Source: Tolypocladium sp. Sup5 PDA-1
Lineage: Eukaryota > Ascomycota > Sordariomycetes > Hypocreales > Ophiocordycipitaceae
Assembly (NCBI GenBank): GCA_000750105.3
Contig: JPHH03000075.1
Span: forward strand, 62,001 to 126,000
Length of the DNA stretch: 64,000 nt
Reading direction: 5' to 3'
In this document: positions 52,735 to 63,300 of the stretch, piece after piece
Numbering within the stretch: the stretch's first letter is position 1
Layout of the letters: every line of letters starts with the position of its first letter
Position numbers and translations under genes: made by a program
Notes under the pieces: model-generated
Seen by the model: only the letters and a program-made list of their open reading frames with translations
What the model was told of the DNA's origin: nothing
The model's database searches: none

Positions 52735-54046
52735 TTATCCTCGGCTACGTCTGCTACTGCCTGCTTCCCCCCCGTCTGGCAGCTGACCTTCCGTTTCAAC
52801 TATCCACAGGGGAGCCAAATGAATTGTATTTGTTCCAGACGTAGCACCCTCGAAGCATGTTTGAGGAGTTAATGCTCGATTTTGGCTATCGAATATTCCA
52901 TATTCCTTCCGCATATACTTTATCACTACTCGCTTCAGCTCTGATGGCTCAGAGGGATCCACCATGAGCGTTTGTTTTAGCCGCCACTCTCCATTTTCGA
53001 ACACCTTGGATTTTATGCCAACTTTGTCTCGCGTCAGTCCTCCACCTGGTTGTTTGGTCTATGAGTGTGTAAGCACAGCGAGGCGTGACTTCGTCCAAGC
53101 TCCATACCTGTGAGTGCTGTTTACTAGGACGTGCCTGCTGGTCATGGTGTGGCTGTTCTTCCGCCCGTTCATCCAGCGCCGTTCCTTGGTCTTCCTTTGG
53201 CGGCCCTTCTACTTGCCTTTCACCCTCCAACTGCTCTTCGGGCTCTCCGTCAGAGTCGATCGCAGTCCGTATCAAGTTCTCTAAGCCTACTCTCCCGTCT
53301 CGTTTGCTCCGCCCTTGCTCCGATCCGGCACTGGAAATCACCTCGTCCGAAGTGCGCAACTGCTCCTCCTTAGGGGAGACCGACCCCGCCCTTACTTGTC
53401 TAGGTTCCGCACGGGTTAACTTGGAGTTAGAACCCTGGCTTTCCGCCGTAGCAAGCGATTCTAGCGTGGATTGCTACTCCTTCTCTATAGCTTCAAGGCT
53501 CTCTATTCTTGATTGGCATTCCCTCTCCTGCTCGGTAACTCTCTCGAATTTCGCCTGGAGTTGGTCCAAACACACCCCAAGCTGGTCGATTCTCCCCCGC
53601 AACTCCAATTTTTGCGCGACAAGCTTGTCGACAACCGACTTGTGCTCATTTTCTGTTCTTGCCCACGATTCAGTTCGTGCCTGTTCATCTTCGCTCAGTT
53701 GACGAGCATTATCTAACAACTCTGCCACCACTGCCTGCAGTCTTCCCTCTTCCGCTTCGAGTTGCTCTATCGACGCCTTCTTTTCGCGCTCACTTCCCGC
53801 GAGCTGATCCAGCGTGCTTTGTTGCTCAACCGTTTGTAACCTTAGTTGATCGAGTATTCTCCGGCTCTCCTGCTCGACGTCGGAAAGTTGCTTGAGTCTG
53901 GCCGTTTGGGTTTCCTCGTCCCTGAGAGCCTGCTCTCGCCGGCCAGTAGCGAGAAGATCAAGTCGTATCTCTTCGCCGAGGTTGTGTTGCGTCTGCTCCA
54001 GTATGCTAATTATAGTCCGTCGCTTCTCTTCATCGACTTTCACCGA
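52735..54046 (-). pseudogene. Coiled-coil protein gene fragment, broken by one TAG
   Basis: The frame runs from about 54046 to a TAG at 53476-53474, continues in the same frame to 53107, then crosses a 49-nt intron (GTATGG...ATAG) to 53057-52735. The first 190 codons are heptad-rich coiled coil (Glu, Gln, Leu, Arg). After the stop the charged region continues, then comes a conserved end: VFENGEWRLKQTLMVDPS, YMRKEYGIFDSQNRALTP and CFEGATSGTNTI. That end resembles the C-terminal part of fungal DUF3723-like proteins (family memory). No ATG begins the frame and the expected N-terminal domain is absent. The single TAG, followed by CAA, fits CAG-to-TAG mutation. Confidence 0.6.
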
Positions 54047-54339
54047 GGACCTTGGCAGTGATGGAGACTGGTTCGATTATATAACGCGCTATATTACGTG
54101 AACTTGTAGAGACCTTCCGTACTGGATGGTTGAGTCCTTTAAAGCGCGAAGCGATAGTGACCGCGGTTTTCGGATGGAACGGTTCGAATGACGGCGACGA
54201 TGAATTTGCCGGGTGCAAGATCTGCGATAAGTTCCACAGAGCCCCTGAGACGCCCCTGACGGCCCGTACCGCGTCATGCAAGCTAGCAGGTTACCGTAAC
54301 GCTCAGGGGGCTGACAAGGATACCGTCACGCCAAGGGCC

Positions 54340-55769
54340 GGCGCGGATTGGTCCTACTTCTGGCTGGGCCCACAAGGGTGCCCCATTACCCCCATTGCCT
54401 AGCTGGCCTAGCAGCCCTTCTCGTCGTACAAGGTGCCTCACTGCATCCTGATGCCGACTCTGTGCCTGAGATAGGGCATCGCTCAGGCGTCCATGGCTGC
54501 ATGTCGCAACTTCGGTGATCTGCTGGCTACGCGCTTCTTCCTTGGCCTGTTTGAAGCCGGGTGCTTGCCGCCGTTCAGCATCTTCACCAGTCAGTGGTAC
54601 AGGCGAGCCGAGCAGCCGCTGAGGGTGGCGACGTGGTACAGCACAAACGGGCTCGCGACAATGGTTGCTGCAGCCATTTCCTTCGGCCTCGGTCACCTCA
54701 AATCAGACCTTCTAAAGGAGTAGCAGATGTAAGCATTCGTCTCAAGACTCTTCAGCACCGTCCGCATATTGACTCATGTCCTCTAGAATCTTTTGTTTGT
54801 TGGCGCCATCATCATCATCTCGACCCCTTTTGTCTACTGGAAGCTCGACAATAACATCCCCTCCGCCCGCTTCCTCACCAAGGAAGTAAAGGTCCAAGCC
54901 ATCGAGCGACTGCGGGCCAACCAGACGGGAACCGGCAACCGCGAGTTCAAGTGGAAGCATCTCGTCACGATGGCCCTCGAGCCCAAGACATATCTCTGGA
55001 TTAGCATAGCTATGTTACTCAACGTCGGCGCCAGCGTCACCAACACTTTTGGCCCGCTCATCCTCAACGGCCTCCTCTCCGACAAGTACTAGACTAGCTT
55101 GCTTAATATTCCCTTTGGAGCCTTGTAGGTGATTGTCATTCTGTCTGGCAGCTACCTTGCGCAAAAGTGCAAATTAAAGGGCGCTGTCCTCGCCATCTTT
55201 ATAGTGCCCGTCGTGGCGGGCCTGGCTGTGCTCTACTCGGTCAAACGTGATGCCTCTGCCAAGGCGCCTCTTCTCGTCGGATATTACCTACTGGCCTTCC
55301 AGTTTAGTGGCAACCCACTCATCGTGACTTGGATTGTCGGTAATACCGCTGGTACGACCAAGAAGTCAGCCATCATGAGCATGTACAACGCGGCCAGCTC
55401 CGCGGGCAACATTATCGGTCCGCTCCTCTTCAACGACAAGGATGCGCCCGCCTACAAGCCTGGTCTGCGGGCGTGCTTGGGCATTTTTAATGCCCTGGTG
55501 ATAGTTGTATTGCTTCAGTGGGCTAACTTGGTGTTCCTCAATCAGATGCAGAAGAAGCGCCGTTTGCGCAACGGAAAAAAGGCAAAGTCGTGGACCACTC
55601 GATGCAGAACCACTCTAACGAGGAAGCGCAGCCGACTTCAAGCGATCAAGGAGTCGATTTTGTTGAGATAGAACCGAGGCTGGGGGAGAAGGCATTCCTG
55701 GACTTGACGGATCGCGAGAATAACGAATTTATTTACAGTTACTGGCATAGCAGCGCTGTTATCTACTAA
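54340..55769 (+). pseudogene. Allantoate-permease-like (Dal5 family) MFS transporter, RIP-mutated pseudogene
   Basis: One reading frame shows FGDLLATRFFLGLFEAGCLP, PSARFLTKEVKVQAIERLR, TFGPLILNGLL and GNTAGTTKKSAIMSMYNAAS, then a C-terminal FLDLTDRENNEF, all typical of anion:cation symporters of the Dal5 family. The frame is interrupted by six stops, all TAG, at 54400, 54409, 54472, 54721, 55090 and 55126. A further +/-1 shift near 55575, in an A6 run, moves the end into another frame. An intron probably lies at about 54729-54786. The N-terminal third is not convincing. It would have carried allantoate, ureidosuccinate or vitamin-like anions; it is now dead. Confidence 0.8.
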
Positions 55770-55846
55770 CACAGAATCTCCAGATTAACCAAGAGCCTCG
55801 GGTACATCTATAACTTCACTACCATGCACGCTATAACTCCTATGTG

Positions 55847-55863
55847 CCCCCCCCCCCCCCCCC
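55847..55863. repeat. Homopolymer C17
   Basis: Seventeen consecutive C residues between the two transporter genes. Confidence 0.95.
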
Positions 55864-55929
55864 TTACCATAAACCCTATAACTATAAAAAAGCTCCCTTA
55901 ATCTACTTCTGAACCTCTTCTTATTTATC

Positions 55930-58021
55930 CTAGCTAGGAGGCTCTTTCTTATCCTTGCCGAGTGGAGTCCAATCTAATCCAAAACTAGCTAGACACGCTA
56001 TAACGCATGCTGCGGTAGGGAAGTACTGATTATGAACAAGAGTTAGCATTTACGAGCAGCTGTAAGATACAGGTGTAATCACGTACAAACATCTCCGTTA
56101 CGGCTTGATTATACGCCTTTAGGAAGCCCTGGAATTGCTCTGGCTGTATGAGCGGCCGGACGTTAGTGGCGCCGACCTCCAAGACCATGGTGGCGTTGAC
56201 GTCTGGGGCGTAACGATGGAGAAGAACGGGCAGCTGGTTGCCGAATATGGTCTGAGAAGCCGAGACGGAAACGGCAGTGCCGAGCTGCAGGAAGAGGTTC
56301 AGGGCCGACATGCATACGGCTTGCTGGTTGAGGGGGACAAGCTCTTGTACAGAGCTGATTGGCTATGATCAGAATAGCTTTAGTAGCCGATTCGGACCAA
56401 GTTAAGGTAAAGAAGGGCATATTGCAACTTACGACCTGGAAAGCAAAGCCACGTCCAACACTGGTGAAGATTTGGTAGCCAACCCAGCGGCCTACCGAAG
56501 TCTCCGGAGCGAGCGTAGTGTAGAGACCAGAGCCGATGCTGGCGATGATGCTGCCGACAATGGCCCAAGGTGGCAAGTAGCGTAGCTTGCGCAAGAAGAC
56601 CCCAAACGTGATCAGAGCCAACACCATTGACACCAGCGACGGCAACAAGTGGACGGCACTCGCGCTAGGGCCATCGCCCTTGACAGCCTGGAACCAAAGC
56701 GGCAGGAAGAAGGGCAGGGCCTGCGAGGCGCCGCCCTGGAGGAATATGACGATGCTGCCGAAAGAGATGCAGCGCCGGGTCATGCAAGACGGCGGGATGA
56801 GAGCGTCTTCCCCCTTGTACCACACCCATCCGCAGAACACGATGGTCGCGCCGGAAGCGCCGCAGAGCAGTCCAATGATGGTGGGAGCGGACCAGGTGAA
56901 CTGAGCCCCGCCCCAGGTCAAAGCGAGCAGCAACATGACGACAGCCGCCACAAACAGGATGAAGCCGATCGGGTCGATGGTGCGCGGCAGCTTCTTGAGG
57001 GCCGTGGCAAAGGGAGGCTTTTCGGCTTGTTCGGGTATTCTCATGATCCACACAATGAGGATGATGGCGCCGCCCACGGGCAACAGCATCCAAAAGCCTG
57101 AGGACCAGTTCATCAGCAGACAGACACCAGAAATTTTTATCGCGAGTGGTAAAGAGCTAGTGGAGGATTGGCCGCGAAGTGAATTCACGAGCTGGGGACA
57201 ATAGGCAAGAAAAGAACTTACACCAGCGCCAGCCTACCCGGGCCGTCACCACTCCCGCAATGATGGGCCCCGTCATGGACCCTACCGAGATCATGGAGAT
57301 GGCGAGAGCAGACGCGAGGGGCCGGATCTTGGGATCGCAGACGCAGGACATGATGAGCATGCAGCCGCTGAACTGGCCCGCGGCGCCGAGCCCGTTGACG
57401 GCCCGGCCGACGACGAAGACGTGGCTCGTCTTGGCCAGGGCGCAGATGACGAGGCCGGCCTCGAAGACGATGATGAAGGCTAGGTAGACGTGCTTGATGC
57501 GCAGTTGCTCGTACAGCTTGCCTACTACAGGAGTGAGGGCGCACCTGGTGGATTGCGTATTATTAGTTGGGACACTCCCTCTTTCCCCCATTATTGTCCA
57601 TCCATGTTTTGCTAGGGATTTCTTCCTCCTTTTTTTCTTTTTCCTTTTTTAGCCGCTGGCTTTCTAGAGATGACGACGAGACAAGAAGAAAAAACCATGA
57701 AAGAACTTACAATGGCAGCACGTACGCCGATTCGTACCACGAAATGTCTGCAATAGTGCGAAACTCGTTGGTCAGAGTAGGGATGACCGTCGATAACATG
57801 GTAGACTCGAGCGCCAGGAGGTAGATTCCCAAGTATAAACCCCCGAGAAGCAGCCAGAGGCGCGGCCCATGGAGAAGTAGAGACTCTTGCGAAGCCTCAA
57901 GCGGAGGCTGCTCAGAGGATGGTTCCTGCTGCTGCTTCTCATCGGCGATGTTGGGCAAGGTGGTCGCCGACGTATCGCTGGCTGCTGCGACGCCGGCGGT
58001 AGCCTCCGTCTTCTCCTGCAT
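55930..58021 (-). CDS. MFS efflux pump, DHA2 (14-TM) drug:H+ antiporter family
   Basis: Five exons (58021-57711, 57544-57222, 57097-56433, 56362-56087, 56025-55930) give 556 residues. All junctions have GT donors and AG acceptors, and the lengths sum to a whole frame. An ATG at 58168 would add 49 residues; 58021 (MQEKTEA) is preferred. After a polar N-terminus come LALESTMLSTVIPTL (TM1), GKLYEQLRIKHVY, GRAVNGLGAAG, SVGSMTGPIIAG...GWRWCFWMLLPVGG (antiporter motif C region) and YAPDVNATMVLEVGATNVR, then a last TM and a Lys/Glu-rich tail. These pumps export toxins, drugs and secondary metabolites at the plasma membrane. It is divergent from the adenylating enzyme gene, which suggests a shared promoter and pathway (inference). 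Confidence 0.9.
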
Positions 58022-58960
58022 AGCTGGAGGATCGGGTCGGTGTTGCGTTTCGTGTTTTGCGAGCTGGGGCTTGGCTTGGTGAAGCAAGTCGAATCGGACG
58101 GGCAGATATAATTTATTCGTTTTCCGGTGGTGCGAATTAAATTGATGCCTTGAGGATGGGGCCCTCATACGCGCTGCTGCGGCCGGCGATGCTTTATTTG
58201 CCTCTTCTGCGTCGCGTCGTTGTTATTTACCCCCTGATGTTGGGTTACAGTCAAAACAACGTAAGCCTGGGGAGCAAATCAGAGGCCACCCTGTCTGGGT
58301 TGGTTCCTGCGGGTCATTTTAAGGCAACCCTTAAGCGGAGCCCCCCTAAATTAGCCTGGAATGTGAATATTGAGACAGAGTACGATGAGATTGTCCTCAC
58401 TTATGCCTTCCTGACCTGATTGTCCTTCTCGCTCGCTGTTCTCGGTGCAGTGACTGCGTACGACCGACATTAGAGCAAACCTCGCTCGCGATTTCAGGTC
58501 CTGAATGTCTTTCCGTTCTGCGCGACGCGCAGTATTAGCGCCCCAAAAGTCCCGAGGATTGAGGCTAGTGCTTTGATGAGGCTTATCCCGTCCTGTCATC
58601 CTGCGTGACTGCCTAAAATGGAGATGGCCGAACGGAGGGTGCCTAATTCGATTTGCTGCTTGATGAGTGTCTCTATTGGTTGCTTGGGCGCCCCTGGAGC
58701 TATCCTCTTTAAGCTGGGCCACCACAGTAGTCTACCCGCCCTCGACTCCAGTGTACTAGGATCGGGGGACCGTGCCGGATAATGCGATTCTTGCGGTTCT
58801 GCTATAGCTCCCTTTCTGTCAACCTAGGGTATCTTAGAGATCAGCTTGTTCAAGGTTATCTGTAGGTATTAGAGCAGCAGAAGAAGACGAGAGGAACTAA
58901 CTAGAAAAGAAGAAAAGAGACTGAAGAAAAGAAAAGAAAAGAAAACACATCGCCTTCCCA
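58022..58960. promoter_or_regulatory. Divergent intergenic region between efflux pump and adenylating enzyme
   Basis: About 0.9 kb without a supported gene, lying between two head-to-head starts. A purine-rich GAAAA tract at about 58895-58945 directly precedes the plus-strand ATG and is probably 5' leader. Confidence 0.5.
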
Positions 58961-60603
58961 ATGGCTATCGAAGACAGCCTCTCCAACCTCGAACGAGCTT
59001 TCCAGGCTAAGACGATCCAAGATTTCATCAAGCATGGCATGTGCCTTGATAGCCCTTCGTTTGGCTTTCCATCAGAAGAAGGGGGATATGTCTACTATTC
59101 TCCTGAATGGATTGGCATGATGACCGATAGGGCTATCCGCATCTATCGCACACAAGGCATGCCCGTTCGTCGCAGCACGAGCAGCCCTATCGTATCTGGG
59201 TTGTGCATGTCGTCGACGATTGACTCCGTCATCTCGTTTCTGGCCCTCGTCCGGATGGGCCACATTGTGCTGATAGCCGCGCCCACCTTTGCCTCGGCGA
59301 ATGCCCTCGAAACCCTTGTGCAGGAGTCCGGTTGCGAATTCATGGTCAACGCCATCGAGGGCCAGAATTACAAGGCCATACAAATGGCGACAAAGGAGCA
59401 GCTAGCTCAGAAGGAACCTTCTGGCGATGAGAACGGAGAAGAGGACCACTACTCAACGAGCACGGTAGTCCCCGATGCAGATGAATCAGCTATCATAATG
59501 CACTCTTCGGGCACCACAGGCCGGCCCAAACCCATTGGCAAAAGTCATATCGCGCTGATAACCATGCTCCGTCACATGTCTACGGCCATGCATGACAAAG
59601 ACGTCTTCATCGGCTCATGGATGCACTGGATGGCCGGCGTGTGCATGATGCTCTTCGCCTTCGTCAAACCTGGTGGCCGCACCTGCTGGCCCGGCGAAGA
59701 GTTCCCGTCCCCGGCAGAGTCGGTCAAGGCAATGCTGCTCGAGACGAAGCCCCATGTGGTTTCGGCCAACGCGGCCTTCCTCATCCCGGCCAGTGAGACA
59801 GCCGAGGGCATCGACGCCCTCAAGCGCTACATACTAGTCGCCAATCTCGGGGGCGTGCTGCCGCCGTACGTTGCCAGGCGGCTAACCCAGGCGGGAGTCC
59901 GTCTGGTGACCGGGTACGGCATGACTGAGCTGCCCCTCGGGCTCGACTCAATGGCAAGTGTCGGCGATGCACTCTACTGGGACTACATCCAGCTCAACGA
60001 GTCCATCGCGTCGCACCTGCATTTCCGGCCGCTCACTGAAGACGAAGGCAATAACAAAACCTCCACTGGTGGTGGCTGTGGCGAGCAGCTGCTGTATGAG
60101 CTCGTCGTCAGACCTACTCTCCCAGCGCTGGAGAAGCGGTGGGCGAACGCGCCCGACGGATCGGTGCACACGGGCGACATCTTCGTCAAGCATCCGACCA
60201 AAGACCGCTATAGGTGCTTGGGAAGGATGCGGGACATGATTCGCGTCACCCCCAACACCACGGACGTGCTAGAACTCAGGACCAGGCCTTACGAGGACGC
60301 CATCGAGAACGCGCATCGGGAGCGCCTTGACGCAGCCGTCTTTTTCGGCGATGAGCGGACCAAGCCCGGAATCCTCCTTTTTGTGAAACCCCTGGCCGAG
60401 AGACAGTCTCGGCCCAAGATGTGCTCGAAGCCGTATGGAGCACCGTCGAGCGCGAGCTTCCAGAGCTGTTGTCCTTTCAGTTGGCCAAGAACATGCTCGT
60501 CGTGATTCGAAATGCCACCGTACCTCGGACGGCCAAGGGCGAAGTTATGAGAGCGCAGGCGTCTTTATTGTTCAGTAATTATATTGACTCTGCGTACATG
60601 TGA
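58961..60603 (+). pseudogene. Stand-alone AMP-binding (adenylating) enzyme with a frameshift near 60400
   Basis: The ATG at 58961 opens an intronless adenylation domain of the kind found in fungal NRPS-like A-T-reductase enzymes: HSSGTTGRPKPIGKSH core (about 59501), GYGMTELP, VHTGDIFVKHP, and GRMRDMIRV. At GAGAGA (60398-60403) the frame changes. Removing the extra two bases continues into ETVSAQDVLEAVWSTVEREL and the lysine loop PRTAKGEVMRAQASLLF, ending at 60603. The unshifted frame stops at 60505 and lacks that lysine. No carrier or reductase domain follows. It is either a recent null allele, a sequencing error in a GA repeat, or a domain fragment of a larger ancestor. It would activate a carboxylic acid as an acyl-AMP. 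Confidence 0.7.
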
Positions 60604-60691
60604 GAGCCGTTTGCTCTGCTTTGCAAATTCCTCAATAGCCGTAATACAGAGTCTTTCCGTTGGAGGTGTCTCATTTCACAAAGAACCCCCC

Positions 60692-60778
60692 NNNNNNNNN
60701 NNNNNNNNNNNNNNNNNNNNNNNNNNNNNNNNNNNNNNNNNNNNNNNNNNNNNNNNNNNNNNNNNNNNNNNNNNNNNN
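60692..60778. other. Assembly gap (87 N) inside a poly-C tract
   Basis: The N run is flanked by C6 on the left and 28 C on the right, so the gap reflects an unreadable homopolymer. The true length is unknown. It lies in the spacer between the convergent adenylating enzyme and SDR genes. Confidence 0.95.
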
Positions 60779-60969
60779 CCCCCCCCCCCCCCCCCCCCCC
60801 CCCCCCGCCCCAAAAAAAAGCTACCATGACTTGGTGTGCAGTTCAAGTTGGCTGGACGGAGAACATTCGCCACATAGACTTAATGGCAAAGCATTAATGG
60901 CAGTTAGTGCAGAAAGGTCGAACTATTGGAGCTCTTTTACTTCTTAATTCTCAAGAGTGACTAATAGCC

Positions 60970-62075
60970 TTATAACCACTGTTTGTTCCCAAAGTGTGAC
61001 AACATATCGCCGCCATTTTCTTTCTCGAGACTGGCGCTCTCCCAGACCGACATAACAGCTCGGGTCGCGTCTTGCGGGGTGTCTGAACCCTTGAAGTCGG
61101 GCGCATACTCCTTGAAACTGGCCAAGGTTTTCTTCAGACCTTGCAACTGCTCGGGTGTTGCTGCGTGCACAGAAAGAAAGTATCAGTCGGCTGGTTTCAC
61201 GCCGCAAAAAGAAGAGAGGGGGAAAGAAGAAGCATATGTCATACGAGTGTTGTAGTGGCCCACGTTGACCATTCCTGGACAGATGCTCATGAATAGGATT
61301 CCCTCCTTCTTGTATTGAGCACTAAATTTGGCAACCACCATGTTCACGGCTGCCTTGCTGACGGCGTATAGAGGGCCAGAGTCGATGTCAAAGTTGGTTG
61401 TGAAGTCCACGTCCGCAAGGCAACTGGATATGGCAATGGCCTTCTTTGCTTCACCCTTGCGGAGAAGCGGGAGGAAGAGGTTGAACAGGTGAATGTTGGC
61501 GATGACGTTGACGTCGAACAGGTTTTTCATGGTCTGCTCAAGCTCCATGGGCTGCTCACCCCTTGTTTTGTGTTGTTTTGTCAGTCTGGGTGTTTTGTCT
61601 TGGAACGGAAATGGACGGGCATGAAACATACAAGTCGCCAATGGGATCAAAGGCACCGAAAGGTGTCACGAGTCCTGCGTTGGCGATGACATAGTCGACA
61701 CCTCCACCGGTGATTTCAGCGGTGTCGGCAGCAGCTTTCTGTCAAGGCTCTGTTAGTGCTGCACATATAGGCAGTGAATGTAGTGGAGAGCTCCTTCTCG
61801 CTTTCAGAGCGTCATAATTTGTGATGTCGGCTTCTAATATGCGTATATTGGACCGTCCCTGCAGGACCTCATCTTCCCGCACCTTATTATCGGTCGTGAG
61901 TCTGTCTCGTACGATTCCAATGACCAGGTTCTGCGGATCCTGGGACACTAGGCGAAGGAATTCGTACTGTTTGGAAGTAAGCAACGGTTAGACCTTGCTC
62001 ACCCAGCATGATCGTGATTTTGATTCAACTCACTCCTATGCCCTTAGAGACTCCAGTGATGACGTAGGTGGGCAT
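60970..62075 (-). CDS. Short-chain dehydrogenase/reductase
   Basis: Five exons (62075-62034, 61966-61802, 61738-61632, 61561-61245, 61160-60970) give 273 residues. The nucleotide-binding motif TGVSKGIG starts at residue 7. Next come ADITNYDALK, NAG in DYVIANAGL, the catalytic Ser in ISSCLADVD, YAVSKAA with the Tyr-x3-Lys pair, and the PGMV turn. The end (SLEKENGGDMLSHFGNKQWL) matches a common fungal NAD(P)-dependent carbonyl reductase-like group. Intron 2 appears to start with GC rather than GT (61801-61800). The other introns are standard. Substrate unknown; it could serve the adjacent metabolite locus. Confidence 0.85.
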
Positions 62076-62748
62076 TCTGACGGGCTTTAAAATTGGTAAT
62101 GAGCTTTATCTGAAGATAGCACCGTCTCGCAAGCAACAGATCTGCAGCCCATAAATTACGGTATCTTGTATGTGGTAAATCAGAAGGCATATGCTACGCG
62201 CATGTGGTGGCATCCTTCGGACGTTTCCGCTTTGGCTGGCCAGTCAATAATAATCCAGTGCGGCGACTTTTGGCAAGCTTTAATAATGAGTCTCGACTTT
62301 CCTATTTTAGATTATGTAGGTGTCCTGTGCTAGCCTACTTCCTGGTACCACGGGATGAATGTAGGCTCAGAAGCACTGCGTTTTAAATCCCGATATCTAA
62401 TTATTTCATTGTAAGAGAATTTCACTCAACTTTTTATTCTCAACAGATTTCTTATGTCTTTAGCGTAGGTAGTCAGAATAATCTTCTTGTGGAGAGTCGT
62501 CAGTGCCAACTCGGAGCTTACTAAAACGGGCTATCTAGTATTTTTCGCATTTTTTGCGTAGCGGGCACAGATTGTCGGCACTTCTGTTAGTGGAATGCTA
62601 CGCCAGTGCTCTATTACAGCAACTGTATCCACCAAAAGGCGAGCAAGCTCTACAATGATGTACGCGTTTGGTTGTGCTCCTTCTTATTCCTGCTACACTG
62701 GTACATGGTTAGATTTATCAATTGGCAAAGACGAAGCCTTACCACATC
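62076..62748. other. Intergenic, no supported gene
   Basis: Divergent spacer between the SDR and the FAD monooxygenase remnant; no coding signal. Confidence 0.5.
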
Positions 62749-63234
62749 ATGCGGGCCATCATTGTTGGCGGGGGCATTGCTGGCCTTACCCTCGCAGGCG
62801 CGTTGGAAAAGGCTGGTATCGACCTCGTATTGCTGGAAGCTAGAGCTCGATTTGACCCGCAGGTTGGCGCGAGTATTGGGCTGAATACAGCTTCGATGCG
62901 CATCCTTGACCAACTGGGGGCAGCACACGATATCATCAAACACACCGCACCCGTCAGAGTCTTCGAAGTTCACCGCAGTGATGGAAGTTTAGTCATGCCG
63001 CCTGCGTTCACTTTCCAGGTTTTAAAAGCTAGGTATGAAATGTGGCTTCCGGTCATCGGCTGTATCTTTAGCTTGCTTTTCGGCCCAGGCATGGTCAGCC
63101 CCTGCTACTTTGCTTTGCATTTCATATTCTCACCGGTCGAGAAGTTCGCCGCGGCTGATGCCAGGCTCACCAACGTGGCTTACACCCGGACCATCTCTCA
63201 AACCCTCAGACCGAACGCTTCAACCGAAGACTGA
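62749..63234 (+). pseudogene. Truncated FAD-dependent monooxygenase
   Basis: The ATG at 62749 starts the dinucleotide-binding motif IIVGGGIAGLTLAGALEKAGI, read as GxGxxG around residues 5-12, followed by LLEARARFDPQVGASIGLN and MRVFEVHRSDGS-like sequence (VRVFEVHRSDGSLVM) typical of PaxM-type fungal monooxygenases. The frame ends after 161 codons, where about 450 are usual. After the LKAR segment (about 63030) the sequence no longer aligns with the expected FMxRQ region. A GTATGA donor-like site at 63033 may mark an intron, but no later exon with the GD-x6-P motif was found before the convergent P450. It is probably a deletion product. Confidence 0.65.
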
Positions 63235-63300
63235 AGACCCACAACAGCACCAGCACTTTGTTCAAAGGCAGCTACTTACCTACTCTCGTAGTATAGTAGT

